DNA of 64,000 nucleotides, taken from positions 29,371,230-29,435,229 of the forward strand of contig OZ029921.1 in NCBI GenBank assembly GCA_964023275.1. The letters are read 5' to 3'. Shown piece after piece: positions 1 to 13,720 of this stretch. How positions within the stretch are numbered: position 1 is the stretch's first letter; each line of letters opens with the position of its first letter. Source of the stretch: Norana najaformis (Eukaryota; Annelida; Clitellata; Crassiclitellata; Hormogastridae). The notes beneath the pieces were generated by a model. It saw only the letters and a list, made by a program, of their open reading frames with translations. It was not told the origin of the DNA and searched no databases. A program made the translations under genes and the position numbers.

Positions 1-653
1 TTTATGGTAACTATTACACTTTTATGGTGGCTATATGCAACCTGCCTTTTCATTGCAGAATCTGTTGAACTTACTTTCACAAACTCTTTTCTTGGTACTC
101 ACTGCTTTCATCAAGAATTTCAAACTCAGAGGCAAGCATAACACAGCTCCAATACATTTGAATTTATACATAATCATCGAATAACTTAATCATATTTCAA
201 ATTTAGAGAAAAATATTCTAATAACTTAACCATACTGTTTTAAACCATTCATTCGATGAACTTCTGTTTGGATTTTTATGTGCATTTACTTAACCTAATG
301 ACCTGTCCAAGAACTGCTGCCATCACTGAACCTACATTCATTTGCTCAGAAGAATGTACGAACTTTTAATTACTGTGTGCATGCATTAACTTTAAATTTA
401 AATCCTCACATTTTTATCACACGTAAAGAAATTAACAAAAAATGCCAATTCTTAAACAGAACACACAAAAATTATGAGAAATTCTAGCGTCTTTGAAAAA
501 CACAGTGGTTCTGCTATGGGGACAAGTTAAACTATATTACATATAAATTACAAGACTAGGTTAGCTAAGCTTTGATTAGTGCATTGTCCACTAGATACTA
601 GTTATTAGCTTAGATTACATTATATTAGATTAGATAAGAACTATAAAGCTTAC

Positions 654-2369
654 AGAATAAGTGCTAGGAGCTGTGGAAGTGGGCTGCACAGGAAATGAGG
701 CAACCAGGGTATATGATGTATAGTTTCCTTCTAAGAAAACATCTCCATTAGCAGCAACTGGCACAAGACTGACATTTGTTGGTGGAAACGAGAGAATCAG
801 TGATATGTTGAGATGCTGTCCATACGCAGTTCTTTTGTCTCCAAGATATGCAGCAGGAGCCACAAAATAGAACTGAGTTCCATTGAAATCGTTACTTATT
901 GTCATCAATCGTCTGCAGACAACAACACAGCTTCATAGTCAGTGTTTCTCGTAATCGTAATTCCTACAGCGCCCAATGAAAGCCACGTCACAGGGACCAG
1001 CTTATTCACAGGCGCTCAGTCAAAACAAACTCGATAGGCAAAAGGGTTCGGTTCCAGGTCAAGATCCAAAAGTCAGATGGAGAGACAGCGTGGGAGCTAT
1101 GGGGATGGTATTTGGGGTTGGAGAGGAAGGAGAGATAAGAGGAAGAAGGGGTGTCAGGATAGGATCTGTGAAAGAGGAATGTTTTCAGCTTTGAGTGAAA
1201 GGCCGATGCTGAAATTGCAAGTGGTGGAGCATCGATGAGTTTGTATGATGGGTCAGAAACTGTCGCAGTTCCAGGGGGAGTTTATTCCAGAGTGGTGGGG
1301 CAGCTATGATTATGGAGTGATTACTAAATTTTAAGGATGAGGTGATGGAAGGGCGTAGAAGTGTTAGGGCAGAAAAAGAGCAAAGCGGTGTTAGAGCAGA
1401 AGAAGAGCGAAGTGGTAGTATTGCAAATAACTGACGAAGATAGGAGGGTTGGGAAGATTGAAGCATGTTGTAGGTAAGTGATAGGACTTTGTTTCTGTCG
1501 TAATTTTGTTTTTTCTTTGCATTTACAGCACAGCAAATGCTTAAACTGAGTATACAGGAGAAACTTTAACATCCCAAAAAAACTTTAAAATGCATTTATA
1601 ACTAAATTTACAAGAAATTTAAGCAAATCTTAAACTTACTTATAAAAATACTCAAACACACATTAATAGTATCTGTACAGCACCTTTTAAGTACCTCACA
1701 GTACTCTGTATGTACTTATTTTTTTAAATTTTCCTATACCATCTAACACTACACAACGCATCAGTTGCTGATGCAAAACAACCGTGTGCTAAGGGTTTGC
1801 TCAAGGTCGTTCCACAATGGTCACTATAAATCAAGGAGGCAAAACCTGCAGGTCACCATAAATGGTCACCATAAATCAAGGAGGCGCAAACTTCTGTGTT
1901 CCAAGTTGGGCATTCAATCAGTCACCTTGTAAAATATTACAATTGCATATAATTGTAATATCATGTAATAATTTATAAAGAGGCCTACATGTGTACGATC
2001 AAGTGGTGGACAGTTACTAAATCAGTAATTTTTTCAAACATACAGTACCAGTAACAGGAAATCATACAACATCATAGGACATAGATACTAATTGTAGCTG
2101 CGACAGCTTAGACTTACACTGCCATTCCGTTACTTACACTGCAGTTCCGTCTTGCCCTAGGAAAGTCGGGTTCGTGATCAAGACCGGGTTTCCAACTGGG
2201 TCGGCACCCGTCCATTCATTCGTTCGGATGACTTCGCCGTTTATCAAATTGAGCCTGGTTTCGACAACAGCCACGTACCATCCAAATGCAGACATACAGA
2301 CATTGGAATGGCCAGAACAGAAGCACTTGATACAACCTTCATCTCCCCATGGTCCAAGACCAAAGTAGC
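654..2369 (-). CDS. Start of laminin L4 domain (domain IV type A), exons 18-19
   Basis: Exon 18 (2369-2138) begins GYFGLGPWGDEGCIKC and continues FCSGHSNVCMSAFGW, the split EGF half-module that opens L4 (Laminin_B) domains in laminin alpha and gamma chains and perlecan. Exon 19 (912-654) holds FYFVAPAAYLGDKRTAYG, the diagnostic L4 pattern (FYWxAPxxFLGDKxxSYG), then HLNISLILSF. The junction restores a Val codon from GT plus A. Exon 19 ends in phase 0 at TCT before GTAAGC, and the rest of the domain lies beyond the left edge. Exon 18 has a duplicated donor 20 nt downstream, which if used would add an in-frame stop. Confidence 0.9.
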
Positions 2370-5300
2370 CTTTAAACAAAAACACAGTATGTAAGATATA
2401 CAACATTTTGGCTGGCAAGGAGTTCCTTCAAGAGGTTCCCAGAAGGCACTACATAAATTTCTAGGTGCACAGATATGTACACATATCACCATCGCACTAC
2501 CATCATCCCCTAGTCCAAGTAAAAATTGTGCTATACAGTCCCCAAGACATCTCGGCTTGTTCCAACCAACAAACTTGACTGAGGTCCTTGATCTCATTTT
2601 CTCATCCCCTGATAAACCATTTGCTTTGGACCTCTTTCCTACCACACTTTTAAAAGAATGTTTCAACGGCTTGGGCCCAGTTATCACATCCATGGTCAAA
2701 CTCTCTCTTGCTGAAGGTTGTTTTCCTGCCAGTTTTTTGCTCATATCCTCTTTTTTAAATAGCCATCTCTCCCTCCTGATGACTTATCAATCTATCGTCC
2801 CATCTAAGCTCTGTTTTATTTCAAAATCCCGGAGAAAGTAGTTGCAAGTCGTCTGAGTAATCACCCTCCATTGCACAACCTGTACTTCCCTTCCGATCTG
2901 GATGATGTACAAAATCAAATGCTGACACTAGAGTTAGACAGGAAACAGAAAATTTTAACTGTTAGTAGATAATCGGGATCTCAACAGTCTCTTAAAAACA
3001 AAAACATTCTCGGCTTCTTGGATGGCCACAGGAAGACTATTCCAAGTAAGCTGGTTGGCAACTCTAACGGCACGATCACCCGTTATGGTGGCTGGAATTT
3101 GATTCCTCAATTCAGCCACTCTGCTGAGTCCTTTTGTCTTTCTGATCTCGATTTATGACCTGCCTGTTCAGCATGATTCTCACCTTTATGCTGTCCCTCA
3201 GTCTTAGTCTACTGAATCGTAATCGTAATCTCCAAATTTCTAAAGCGGTGCTTAAAAGCTAAGCGAAACTGACAGGTTACACTTCGTTACCTGCATTACC
3301 ACCAAGAGATTAGCTTATTACATCGGTCACTCACCCTCTTTACACGTAGCACACTGGTTCCCAACTGTTTGTGCTTTACACGTGCAGTGACCATCACTTT
3401 GGTCACAGTTAATTGTCTGGCTGCCGTAGTAACTGCATCCGCACGAAGTACATCCAGATGCAGTCAAGCGGTAGTAGCTACAAGTAGCACAGTACAAACA
3501 CTAAGAACCAGCACAAAGATTGCTATGCTCGGCATCTCTGTGATAAGCAACAAGTAATACTACTAATTTGAAATTAGTTTCTAAATTTCAAGATTTGTTC
3601 TGTACTAATTTTGTAAAAAATATCAAAATAATTTAGCACTAATTATTTCAGCATCTTAAGGAGGCAATCAGATATGATTCCATCTAGGCCCCTAGCGTAC
3701 ATACATCCGCACCTCAGATTCAGGCATACTGAAATTGCGCATGTTATGAGTGCTTTAAATAAGTAAATATAAAGAGGACTCAAGGCTAATATAAGAAATT
3801 TACAGCAATAAAGTCAGAATTCCTAAAAACAATGACGTTTTGCTTTGAACAAGATGAGTTAAGACTTGAAGAAAAGTGACGACATTAGCAGACAACTATA
3901 CCCATTAGCACAGCGGTCACACTGTATGCCACCCACTCCAGGCAGACAATTGCACTGGCCACTGTCTGAGCAATTCATGTCGAGGGCATAAATCATGTTA
4001 CATACACAAGGCTGACACCCTTTCCCTAGGAAACCAGAAAAAATACAAGGTAAAGTAAATTAAGGTAAGGTAATCCATAATTTATTAAAAGCTTCTACCA
4101 ACATTATGCTTTACAGGTGTAGTCTTATACTGAAGGATTATTAGCTGAAACACAGACGCATCAGCTTAAACTCAACCTCTGATGAATTTCTCTTGAAGTG
4201 GCGCTAAATAAATTATCAATATCAATATAATTAAAACTGGGCAACAATAGCCTTCCATGATTCAGCAGTCAACAACATACTTCTGATTTAACACGAGGTC
4301 TAGAAAGCTAACCTCGGATCTCGTGAACAGCTAAGAAGGAACAGCTGACGACTATCATAAACATGTTAGAATATATATCTCAAAAGTTGACACTGGAGAT
4401 ATATGACCATTTGCAGTGGTATGCGGCATTGGTTGGAACTGTGGTTAAGCCAACAACATACCCATGCTAGTTTATTAAGAAAAATCATACCTCTTGCTGC
4501 TGAAACTTTCTGTTCTGCTTAATGTTTTATCAACAAACTGAAATGTAATAATTACCGACTCACCAGTGAAAACCCCCCAATACTGAGGAATGCAGACATC
4601 ACATTTGTCCCCGATGACATTTGTCCTGCAGGAACAGGTTCCGTTTTCACTGCAAGCACTTACCAATGAACCATTTGGATGACAGTTGCACTCTTTAGAA
4701 AACAAAAACAGTTATCAAATCCAATTAAATCCAACAAGAACAGTGCAAATTAAATGTGTTTGCATATAACAAGATGCTAATGAAACCAATTACTAGGTTC
4801 AAAGAGCTTAAAATTAAGTGAAATTTAGGCTAAACATGAAAAGAATCGTGGGATATAATCAGTCCTTGAAAACAAGTCCTTGCCCATATGTGGAACAATA
4901 GCAGATAACTAGTATATTCAGCTCTGTGTTCAGGGTTCATATCCTGGTGCAGGTGATACTGATAGATTGTCGTTTAGGTATGTAACCAATATGGAAAGGT
5001 TGTCCAGTTGCCCAGTTGCCCAGTTGCTGGACTGCTGTTGTCATGTTGTGCTTCAGCTGTAAGATCCCTCAAAATCTGGACCAAACCTCTGCAGACTAAT
5101 TTTTGTGCCTTACCTTACCTTACTCTTCATTCAGATTCTGACATCCTTAGTCCTGAAGTATCTGAGATTGGCCTAAATCAGTCTGGTTTTGATTTTCATC
5201 CAATTGGTTTCACACACGGACTTCAATTCTGGACAGAAAATGGTATAGGTATAGAAGAAGAGCAATCTCTTAAGCTAAACCTGAAAGGCAGCCATGGGTA

Positions 5301-8300
5301 TGAATAGTTACCACATTCATTTTTCTTAGCCTCAGCACATGAAAAAGGTGGTCAGTCCTCTCCATCCCCGCCTGATCATCCCACCAACAGTGTATAGTCA
5401 GTGCACTCATTTATAGCTGAGTTTGCTAGGGAGTGCAAGAGGAACAAAATTTTCTAAACATTTTTCTGCCCTGACGAGGATTTGAACCCTCGTCTCTTGG
5501 TTGGCAGACCAGCACGCTAACCACTAGACCACAGCGCCCCACTTTATGGGTATAGAACAATGGGTAATAGAATATGATAAATCTGAGTACTTGGTATAAG
5601 TTTCTACTATGCAGCAGTGTACTTACCAGTACAACCGACTCCACTTTGGAAGCCATAGCTGTTCACTTTGCACTGGCTGCAATCCCGTAGGAAAACGTTT
5701 GGCTTGCACTCACACTGGCCTCCGATTGCCTCACAAGCAGTGCCCAAACTTCCTGTCATGTTGCAGGCACAATCTGAATTACCCAAACAGAGACTCTTCT
5801 GAAAAGTTGCTTTCTTTCACTGATAGACCAGCACTTACATGCAAGTCAGTTAGCTGAGTTTGCTAGGGAGTGCAAGAGGAACAAAATTTTCTAAACATTT
5901 TGACACAGATGATATTAGCCGAGCCAAAACAACAAAGTCAAGTAATCATCAAAACAGCGAAGTAATGTAAGAAAATAAGAAGGTTAACTATAAAATCAGA
6001 TCAAACTGGTCTTCTAGAAAGATTAAGAAGTATGACTGTGGGTATTATAAAGGGAACTGGAAAGAGAGGAAGACGTTGCTGAATGCCACACAAGACTAGT
6101 GTAAAAAAACAGACATCCACAGATTAACTTATGGCACTGTACAGAACAAAGATCATTATGTATGCAAGAATGTAAATGTGTGTGTGTGCGTGTGTGTGTG
6201 TGCATCTGGCTGTTACAAAGCACATTCTAAGAACTTCAAAGAGCAGTTAAGTAACCTCAAAGACATAAGATATGATAACGATGATGACGGTAAAATTAAC
6301 ATCAGCATAATAATTTAGCACACAATCCATAACTTATTCTGCATCTTCATTTGTAAACAGAACATCAATGAATGCAATTTATGGGCATAATTCTTTCCAA
6401 TTCTTCTCCCCTTCCTTCTCAGAAAAGGAGAAGAAGAAATGGAGAGAATTAGAGAAACAGGAGAGTAATTTAGGGCATCAAAAATCAAACGCCTATTACA
6501 GCCTACGAAAGAAATCATCATGAGTCACTCAGGTAAAGGTCTCATGTACACCAACAGCTGTTACTTTGCTCTGAGAAAGGCTGCGTGAAAAGTATTGAAA
6601 ATCAATAACAAAAGACACAAAGACGAAGATGTCGAAAACTATGCATATGATGATGATGATAATGATGTCGTGACGAGGATGAAAATAAAAATGATGACTC
6701 ATCTCCACCTACATGTAAGTACCCATCTAAAGAAGGAAGTAATTGAAGTAGTTACCCTACCTAATCACATTTTTTCGAGGGACATTTCCTGACTAATGTC
6801 TGAATATGTGTCATACCATAAGCCCTTGTAAATTTATCCACCATGATCGAATATCCAAGTTGAGGACATGAAAGGTTTTGTGCTGACGACATGTCAATGG
6901 ACTGTTGTGCCCTACTACACTGCACCATCTGAGCTTTTGCTGAATCATTTGAAAGCAAGTAAGCATTCCCTGTACCGAAATCTGGGATCAACACCACCTA
7001 AAGTAACAACAATATCAAAATTTAAATTTAAAACATTAATACGTTGCCACTACGATTACTAATTACTATTAGCATATAATTTTCAGCAGAAACCAGCTAC
7101 AGTCTGAATGTTCAGATCAGTAATAAGTAACAAGAAAAAGAACAGACTGATGTGAAGAATTCAAGGAAATACACAACATACATTTTAACTAAAATGACAT
7201 TTATAACATGGAATATTCTAGAATATTTTAGTTCCAAACAGTGACCATTTCTTGTATTGAAGCAGCTGTCAATTTTAAGCTTAGTCAAAATGCACGTCAG
7301 ACCAGTTAAAACCACTGACCCAGAATACTGGAAAACTAAGGAGACAATCCCAGCAGAAGAAACAAGCTTGCTAGCCTAGACCTGCTGAAATCTTTCTAAT
7401 TGTCCTGCAGGCAAGGTAAGGAGAGGCTCTCTTTACATATTCCTCCTCTTCCTCTTATCCATCTTGCTGTTCCAATTCCAAACACCATCCACCATAGCCA
7501 TCATGCCTGACTCCTGGATCTAAATTTGACCTTTCCTGTCTACCGACGCTGTTTTGATTGAGCGCCTGTGAATAAGCTTGTCACCTATGATTTAACTTTC
7601 TTTGGGCACTGCAGAAATCTTGAGTTTATGATTACGATTATGTATGTACCCAGTATGTAAATATCTGAGCATTGCACAATATACATTGCCATTCAAGAGC
7701 TCGTTAAAGGCACTGAAATAAGGTTATCTGACAGATTAAAAACACATTAGACTTAAGGCACAACAAGATGGGCTTGGAACTGGTTTCAAATTGATCTGAA
7801 ACTCTGGTTTCACTTCAAACAACCACTGACTGATGCCTTGTTTTATGTAAATGGTGCTGTGCAGTTCATTAGATTTAAAATGAGGTGAGGTAAGGTTATC
7901 GAATGTTTATCGATGACGCTTTCATCAACATCTGTCCTTAGGCAACAACAATGCAACAATGGGACAACCTTTCTGCACACATAAGGACAAAATCCATGTA
8001 AAGACTGGGTCTCACTAGGGCCCACAAGCTGCGTTATTTCGGGCACCTGATGAGACATCCTCAAGACACCATCGAGGGTAGTGTTATGATCGGTCTTGTT
8101 GAGGGGAACCGAGGCCGCGGAAGGCCAAAGATAAGTTGGATTGAGTACATCTCGCCTTGGACTGGCTTGTCGGGAACCAGGTTGTTGGATGCTGTGCGCA
8201 ATAGATGGCTTTGGTCGAAGATGGCCCTATCATGTAGTCAACCGTGGTGACGCGACGATGACATGACATGACATGACTAATGTGTTAGCAATCCATCACC

Positions 8301-11300
8301 ATGACAACCAAGATGGTCGTTGAATTTTCAAATGGCATCATAATCTAGATTAAAAATGCACCACATAAATCCCCTGATTCATTACATTACACTGCCCTGA
8401 GAAGATTTCACTTTAGCCTGTTTATTGCTCTTCCGGTTATTACATTTGGATTTCTGGACCTAATGACTGAATGACTAAAGAATAAGCAAAGCTTCTGATC
8501 TCCTTATAGAATCGTCATACAAATTATTTCACTAAATTGTTTTGCAGTTCATCCCAAGTACCCCGTGGTTAAGAATTTTCACCAAGCCAGCACAGAAAAT
8601 TAAAATTTAAAAATAACTAGGCACTCACAGAATCAACGAGTATGCTGGCTGCTGGTGGAGTGGATGAAAGAAAATTCAAGCGCAGATCATAAGGCAGATT
8701 TGCCAAAAGGCAAACCGTTCCCACGTCAACTGCTCCTAGATAGCACAACAAGATAGCCTCATATAAAATTCAATCCTTTATATTTTAACAGAAAAACCAG
8801 ACAGGTATATATTGGTTATGCTCACTCTATATCACCCTCCTACATTCTTGCATTCTTCTGATACTGATTTATTGCAAGAACTTAGGTTCAGGACAGCTGT
8901 AGGATCCCATGCCTTTAGCTGAGCTCCTTGTGTTTGGAATCATCTACTACCACAAAAGGCCTGACTTGCAAACTTACAATCATCATTTAAATCAATCGTT
9001 AAGACTCACTACTTTGGCTTTTGCATGATCCATCTTAGCCCTAGCGAACACACATCACATTCAGATGTACTGACTTTGTGGGCAAAACAAGTTCTTTAAA
9101 TAAATAAATAAATATCCCTTCACAGACTCAGCCGAACTAACGTCAAGCAAACGTGACTGGGTTTGAAACGTGCAGTTTAAACTGAACGACATTACGGTTC
9201 ATTGACGAATTAAAAAGTAATAAATCAAATTGCAAGTCAAAAAAAATTTTCTTTTTTCCACACAGTAGCTTCTAATTTTCACAAGGAGATCAAAGTACTA
9301 ATAAATCATCTGTAAACGTTCAGTAGCCTTTCCAACCTGCCACAGCTTTTGGTGGTATGTTAGCTGTCCGCTGTTGTACAGCAGTTGCCAAGTATGTTGT
9401 ATTGGTACCGCAGTTATATGGAGCAGTGGGACCAGTTGTTGGATCGTGCAGCTGAACAATTGTCTGAACACCTGACCACGTGGCAGGAGTCTGTCAAAGG
9501 CAACAGATGAGGTGGACATTTTACATGCAAGTAATGTAACCACATGTTTATGTAGAACCTTTTATGGAAACTCCTACCAACTGCTTGGGATGCAGTAGCC
9601 GATTGGATAGAACGCTCTGCTTGTAACACGTAGAGTACGGGTTCAAGCCTTCTCTGAGACGGTTACTGTGTAGGAACCTTGAGCAAGTCCTTCACTCACA
9701 GTTGTTCAGTGCCATCTATTGACACTTAATCATTAAATAGTGGCACTTAATAAAAGCAGAAATAATAAATAATACTAATAAAAATAATAAATAAAAAACA
9801 CTTAGACTCAAATACAGATGGATGCCAATGAAAATCTGCTACAAATGTGCCTCAAACAACAGCCTCAAACAACATGATTCAGACAAAATCGATAATTAAG
9901 ACAACAATGATGACACAGTAGAATGCTAAATGTCAAAATCCACAGAAAGTTTACCTCATATCTGATGATGAGTGAAAACAGTGATGTGAAGGGAACCGTA
10001 AGACTCATAGATAGCGACCGAGGTGCCACAAGATTAACAAAACCACGTCCTGTGTTTGTGGCATTCAAGTCTCCAGCGCCGTATCTTTCAACAATATCAC
10101 CTGGCTAGAAAACAAGAAACATCAAAATAAAACAAATAAATTCACTGGTAAAAACTGTGTTAATACAACTTCTGAAATTTGTCTATCTGCATCATTTTTC
10201 AAAAACTTTCCTAACATACAAAGCAACCAATCTCACATTGCTCTTGTCGATGGGCAAAATCCTTATAACAAATAAAATATAGATTCCTTATTCTCAAGTG
10301 AAATGGTTGCATAAGTAAGGCAACAGCAATATTTATATCACTACAAAAAATATTTACTTCACTTCCTGATAGAAATTTCAAATTTGCTTGGCCAGATCAG
10401 ATCCCTTTTTATCCTCTCAGCTAGCTAGGCAAACCCAGGCATGTGTATACCAAACTTGAACATCTGGTATGATACACAACTTTTCTATCTGACTAATAGC
10501 CACATAAGCAACACATCAGAGAGATTCCGAAGAGGCCCTATATAAATATCCTCTCACAATTACAATTACACTCAGCTGTAACTCCACAACCATCCACCAC
10601 TGCAATGCCAAACACTAATCATAACAGCAAACCTGAGAATTTCTAAAGCGCTAATTCGAAGCTAATCCCAGGGCATCAGTTTATTCACAAACACTGCATC
10701 AAGTCAGACGGGTTCTCCAGACATACCGTGTGAATAAAAAATCTGACAAAAAATAAATAATCTGACAAAAAATAAATAAATGCCCAATTAACACATAAAT
10801 GCCTATATTACATCACTTGTATGTAGAAATTTTGACACTATCCACCATAGCCAAGTGTTTGCCAGACCTCCGGATTTCAACAGGGAATCATACTAGAATT
10901 GTCACTGTAAATATAACTGTGATGATGACAATTTATATAACATTATAAGTAGCAAGCAACTTCTAGTCAGTTCTAGTAGCTACTTCTACGTGTAAGCTAT
11001 TCATTCTGCTCCTAGTACATTTGCAATGTAAATTGTCAGTTCAGCAAAAGAGCTAACAATGAACCATCATGCCTTATTTGATTTATTTAAGTTGTTTACC
11101 AACCTGTGAATAAATGTCTGCTACTCAGGTTTTTCTGAGCAATAAACTTATCAGTTCACCTTCACGTTCTGAGCAAACATTTAAACATCCGATTCACACT
11201 TGTACTCACCGTCATATTAGCAGTGAACTCTGCATCAAAGGTGAGATAATCCAAGACTGCACCAAAGTAACTGGGAAACGGATCACGACAAGTTCGTCCT

Positions 11301-13675
11301 GAGATGAAGGGCTTGCACGTGCAAGCGCCTCCAAATGCTGGGCAACTCAGACTCTGAGATGCACCAACATCACAGTCGCATGGAGTACATCCATCAGGTT
11401 TTGTAATGTCAAGGTCAAAGTATCCATCCTACAAGCAATCATGATCATCATCACAATCATATTCATCATCACAATCGTAATCATCATCACCATCATCGCC
11501 CTCGTCATCACTGTCTTCACTGCCATCATCATCAACACTATTTCACAATTTAGACTGTATGTATGTATATAAGTACGCATACAGGCTTATGTACGTATGT
11601 CTATGTAGTTTGTGTGTATGTAGTTTTAGATTGTATGTATGTACGTATACAAAAAGTAAAGTATTCCATATCCCACAAGTGAGACATAAGAATGTGGGAC
11701 AATGAAATATGTTCTCTGGCCATCCGTCATTGTTGCCGTCCTGTGATCATGTCTAATCCATGACCTCTGACCCTGGGAATCCATTAGTTGCGCTCTGTTT
11801 CTATGTACGGTAGCTCACCAGTGGTGACTTTTGGAGTTATCCGACAATTGCTTGCTTTCTCTTCGCACTTAATGAACTTTAACACCACCTAGCGAGCACA
11901 GTGCTTTGAGAGGCAATTTATTGATGGTCTATATATACATACAAGTAAACATACATATATATGAGTTTATAAGTTTGAAATCCATTTACCCAGCATGTCA
12001 TTTATCTCTAGGTAAAATCACGACATCATGTAAAGCCTTTTAAGTAGCAAAACCATCACAGACCTATTCAAAATAGTAGCTTAACCCAATATTATGCTGC
12101 TATTACGAAGATATCCATTTCCATTACAGCCGTTACTCCTGTACACAGTTTCATACAAGATTTATGGTGAGCCATTTACACTAACCTACCCAGTGGTTGG
12201 GGTTGGCTATTTAAATCAGAAATAAATTAGACAACAAAATGTTAGTGCAAACGTACTTTGCATCTCTCACATCGAACACCTTCAGTGTAATTCTTACAAA
12301 TACAGGTTCCATTGAAGCGGTCACAGTAACTGATGCTGTACAGACTTCCACTAGGTTCACAGTCGCAGCCTACAAAAGAAATCCATCATGTTCAGTCACC
12401 CAAAACTTGACCAAAATAGCAAGCTGGTTTGATTAATTAGCCATCAGAGTTACGTGTTACTGGATTACTTGTAATATACTGCTTTTATGGTAACTATTGC
12501 CATAACTTATTACTTTACAAGAACAACATGCAGTAACAGATTACTTGAAAAATGTAATGGTAATGTAACAATTTACTCTGCCTTTGATACTTGGTTCATT
12601 TCATAGTTTTTGAAATCTGAGCTTGAATTTCATTCAGTTGTTTGCTAACCACATCTCCTATCACTGTTCTTCACCCTCAATACAACATGGTCCAGGAACC
12701 CTAATATCATGTCATCTGTCAACTCTGAGGCAGATTTAGGTATAGACATGGGATGCTGTTCGCCCCCTCCCTGGGTCCCTCTTGATTATATGCCAGCCCC
12801 CTCAGACTACCAGATCTGTGCATGGTGGACAGCCAGAATGTGGCGCCCCTCTGGAAATGCTCTTTCTCCTCCATGCAAACAATCCTGGAACCGCCATTGC
12901 AACTCTGGATGATAATCTGTTGATTGAACCCTGCATGCATTCAGCAGCCCTCTACTGGTGACTTTTTTGGTTACATGTATCTCAGCAGAGCTTCCTACTG
13001 TATGTGACAAACTTTCAGTTCTTAATAACATTTAACATCATTTAGGCAAGCATAGCGAGTGCCCCTGATTAGTTTACCCTGAAATGGCACTACATAAATT
13101 TCCAATTACAAAAATCACAATAAGAAAAGCTTCAAAGAAATTTGACCCATACCTCTACATCCGAAGAAACTATCGGACCCAAGACTCCAGGTGCCAGCTT
13201 TGCAAGTATCACAGGCTCTGCCCTCGACATTCGCCTTACAGGTGCAGTTGCCGGAGATGCCCTCACATGTCAACTGTAAGCCTGGATCCGTTCCTACTGA
13301 ACTGCAGTTGCATGCTGTTGACAAAAGAAAAAGAACAAGTGCAAGAGAATAGAAAAGCAAACTACTTCAATATAATTATTTCATCAAATAAACCGATGCA
13401 TATACTCACTGATTGTTTCCAACAGCTAAGTCCAACATCATGAAATCAGTAGTGTCTGATCTTTTAGAAACAATGAAGGATGACACAGATTTGAAAACAG
13501 AAATGATGCAGTAAAGTGGACATGATAAGAATGGTCAGATTGAAGGCATAACAGAAGGAGAATGGAATGACTCACGGATGCATCTTTCATAGCAGTTGTA
13601 GGCTGCAAAGAAATCACATTGTACCATCAATTCATCTTTAGTTTCTAAAGTTCTTAAACCTCTGACATATCTGTG

Positions 13676-13720
<45 letters not shown>

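Noticed and set aside
2244-2744. 166-codon minus-strand frame starting MSKKLAGKQPSARES
   Set aside because: It overlaps laminin exon 18 in another frame and is antisense to a LINE RT fragment.
5463-5540. A tRNA gene on the minus strand
   Set aside because: A and B boxes are present but acceptor and anticodon stems pair poorly, and the body is a repeated SINE.
13084-13443. Plus-strand 119-codon frame MALHKFPITKIT
   Set aside because: Antisense shadow of laminin exon 7, which has the clear LE cysteine pattern on the minus strand.
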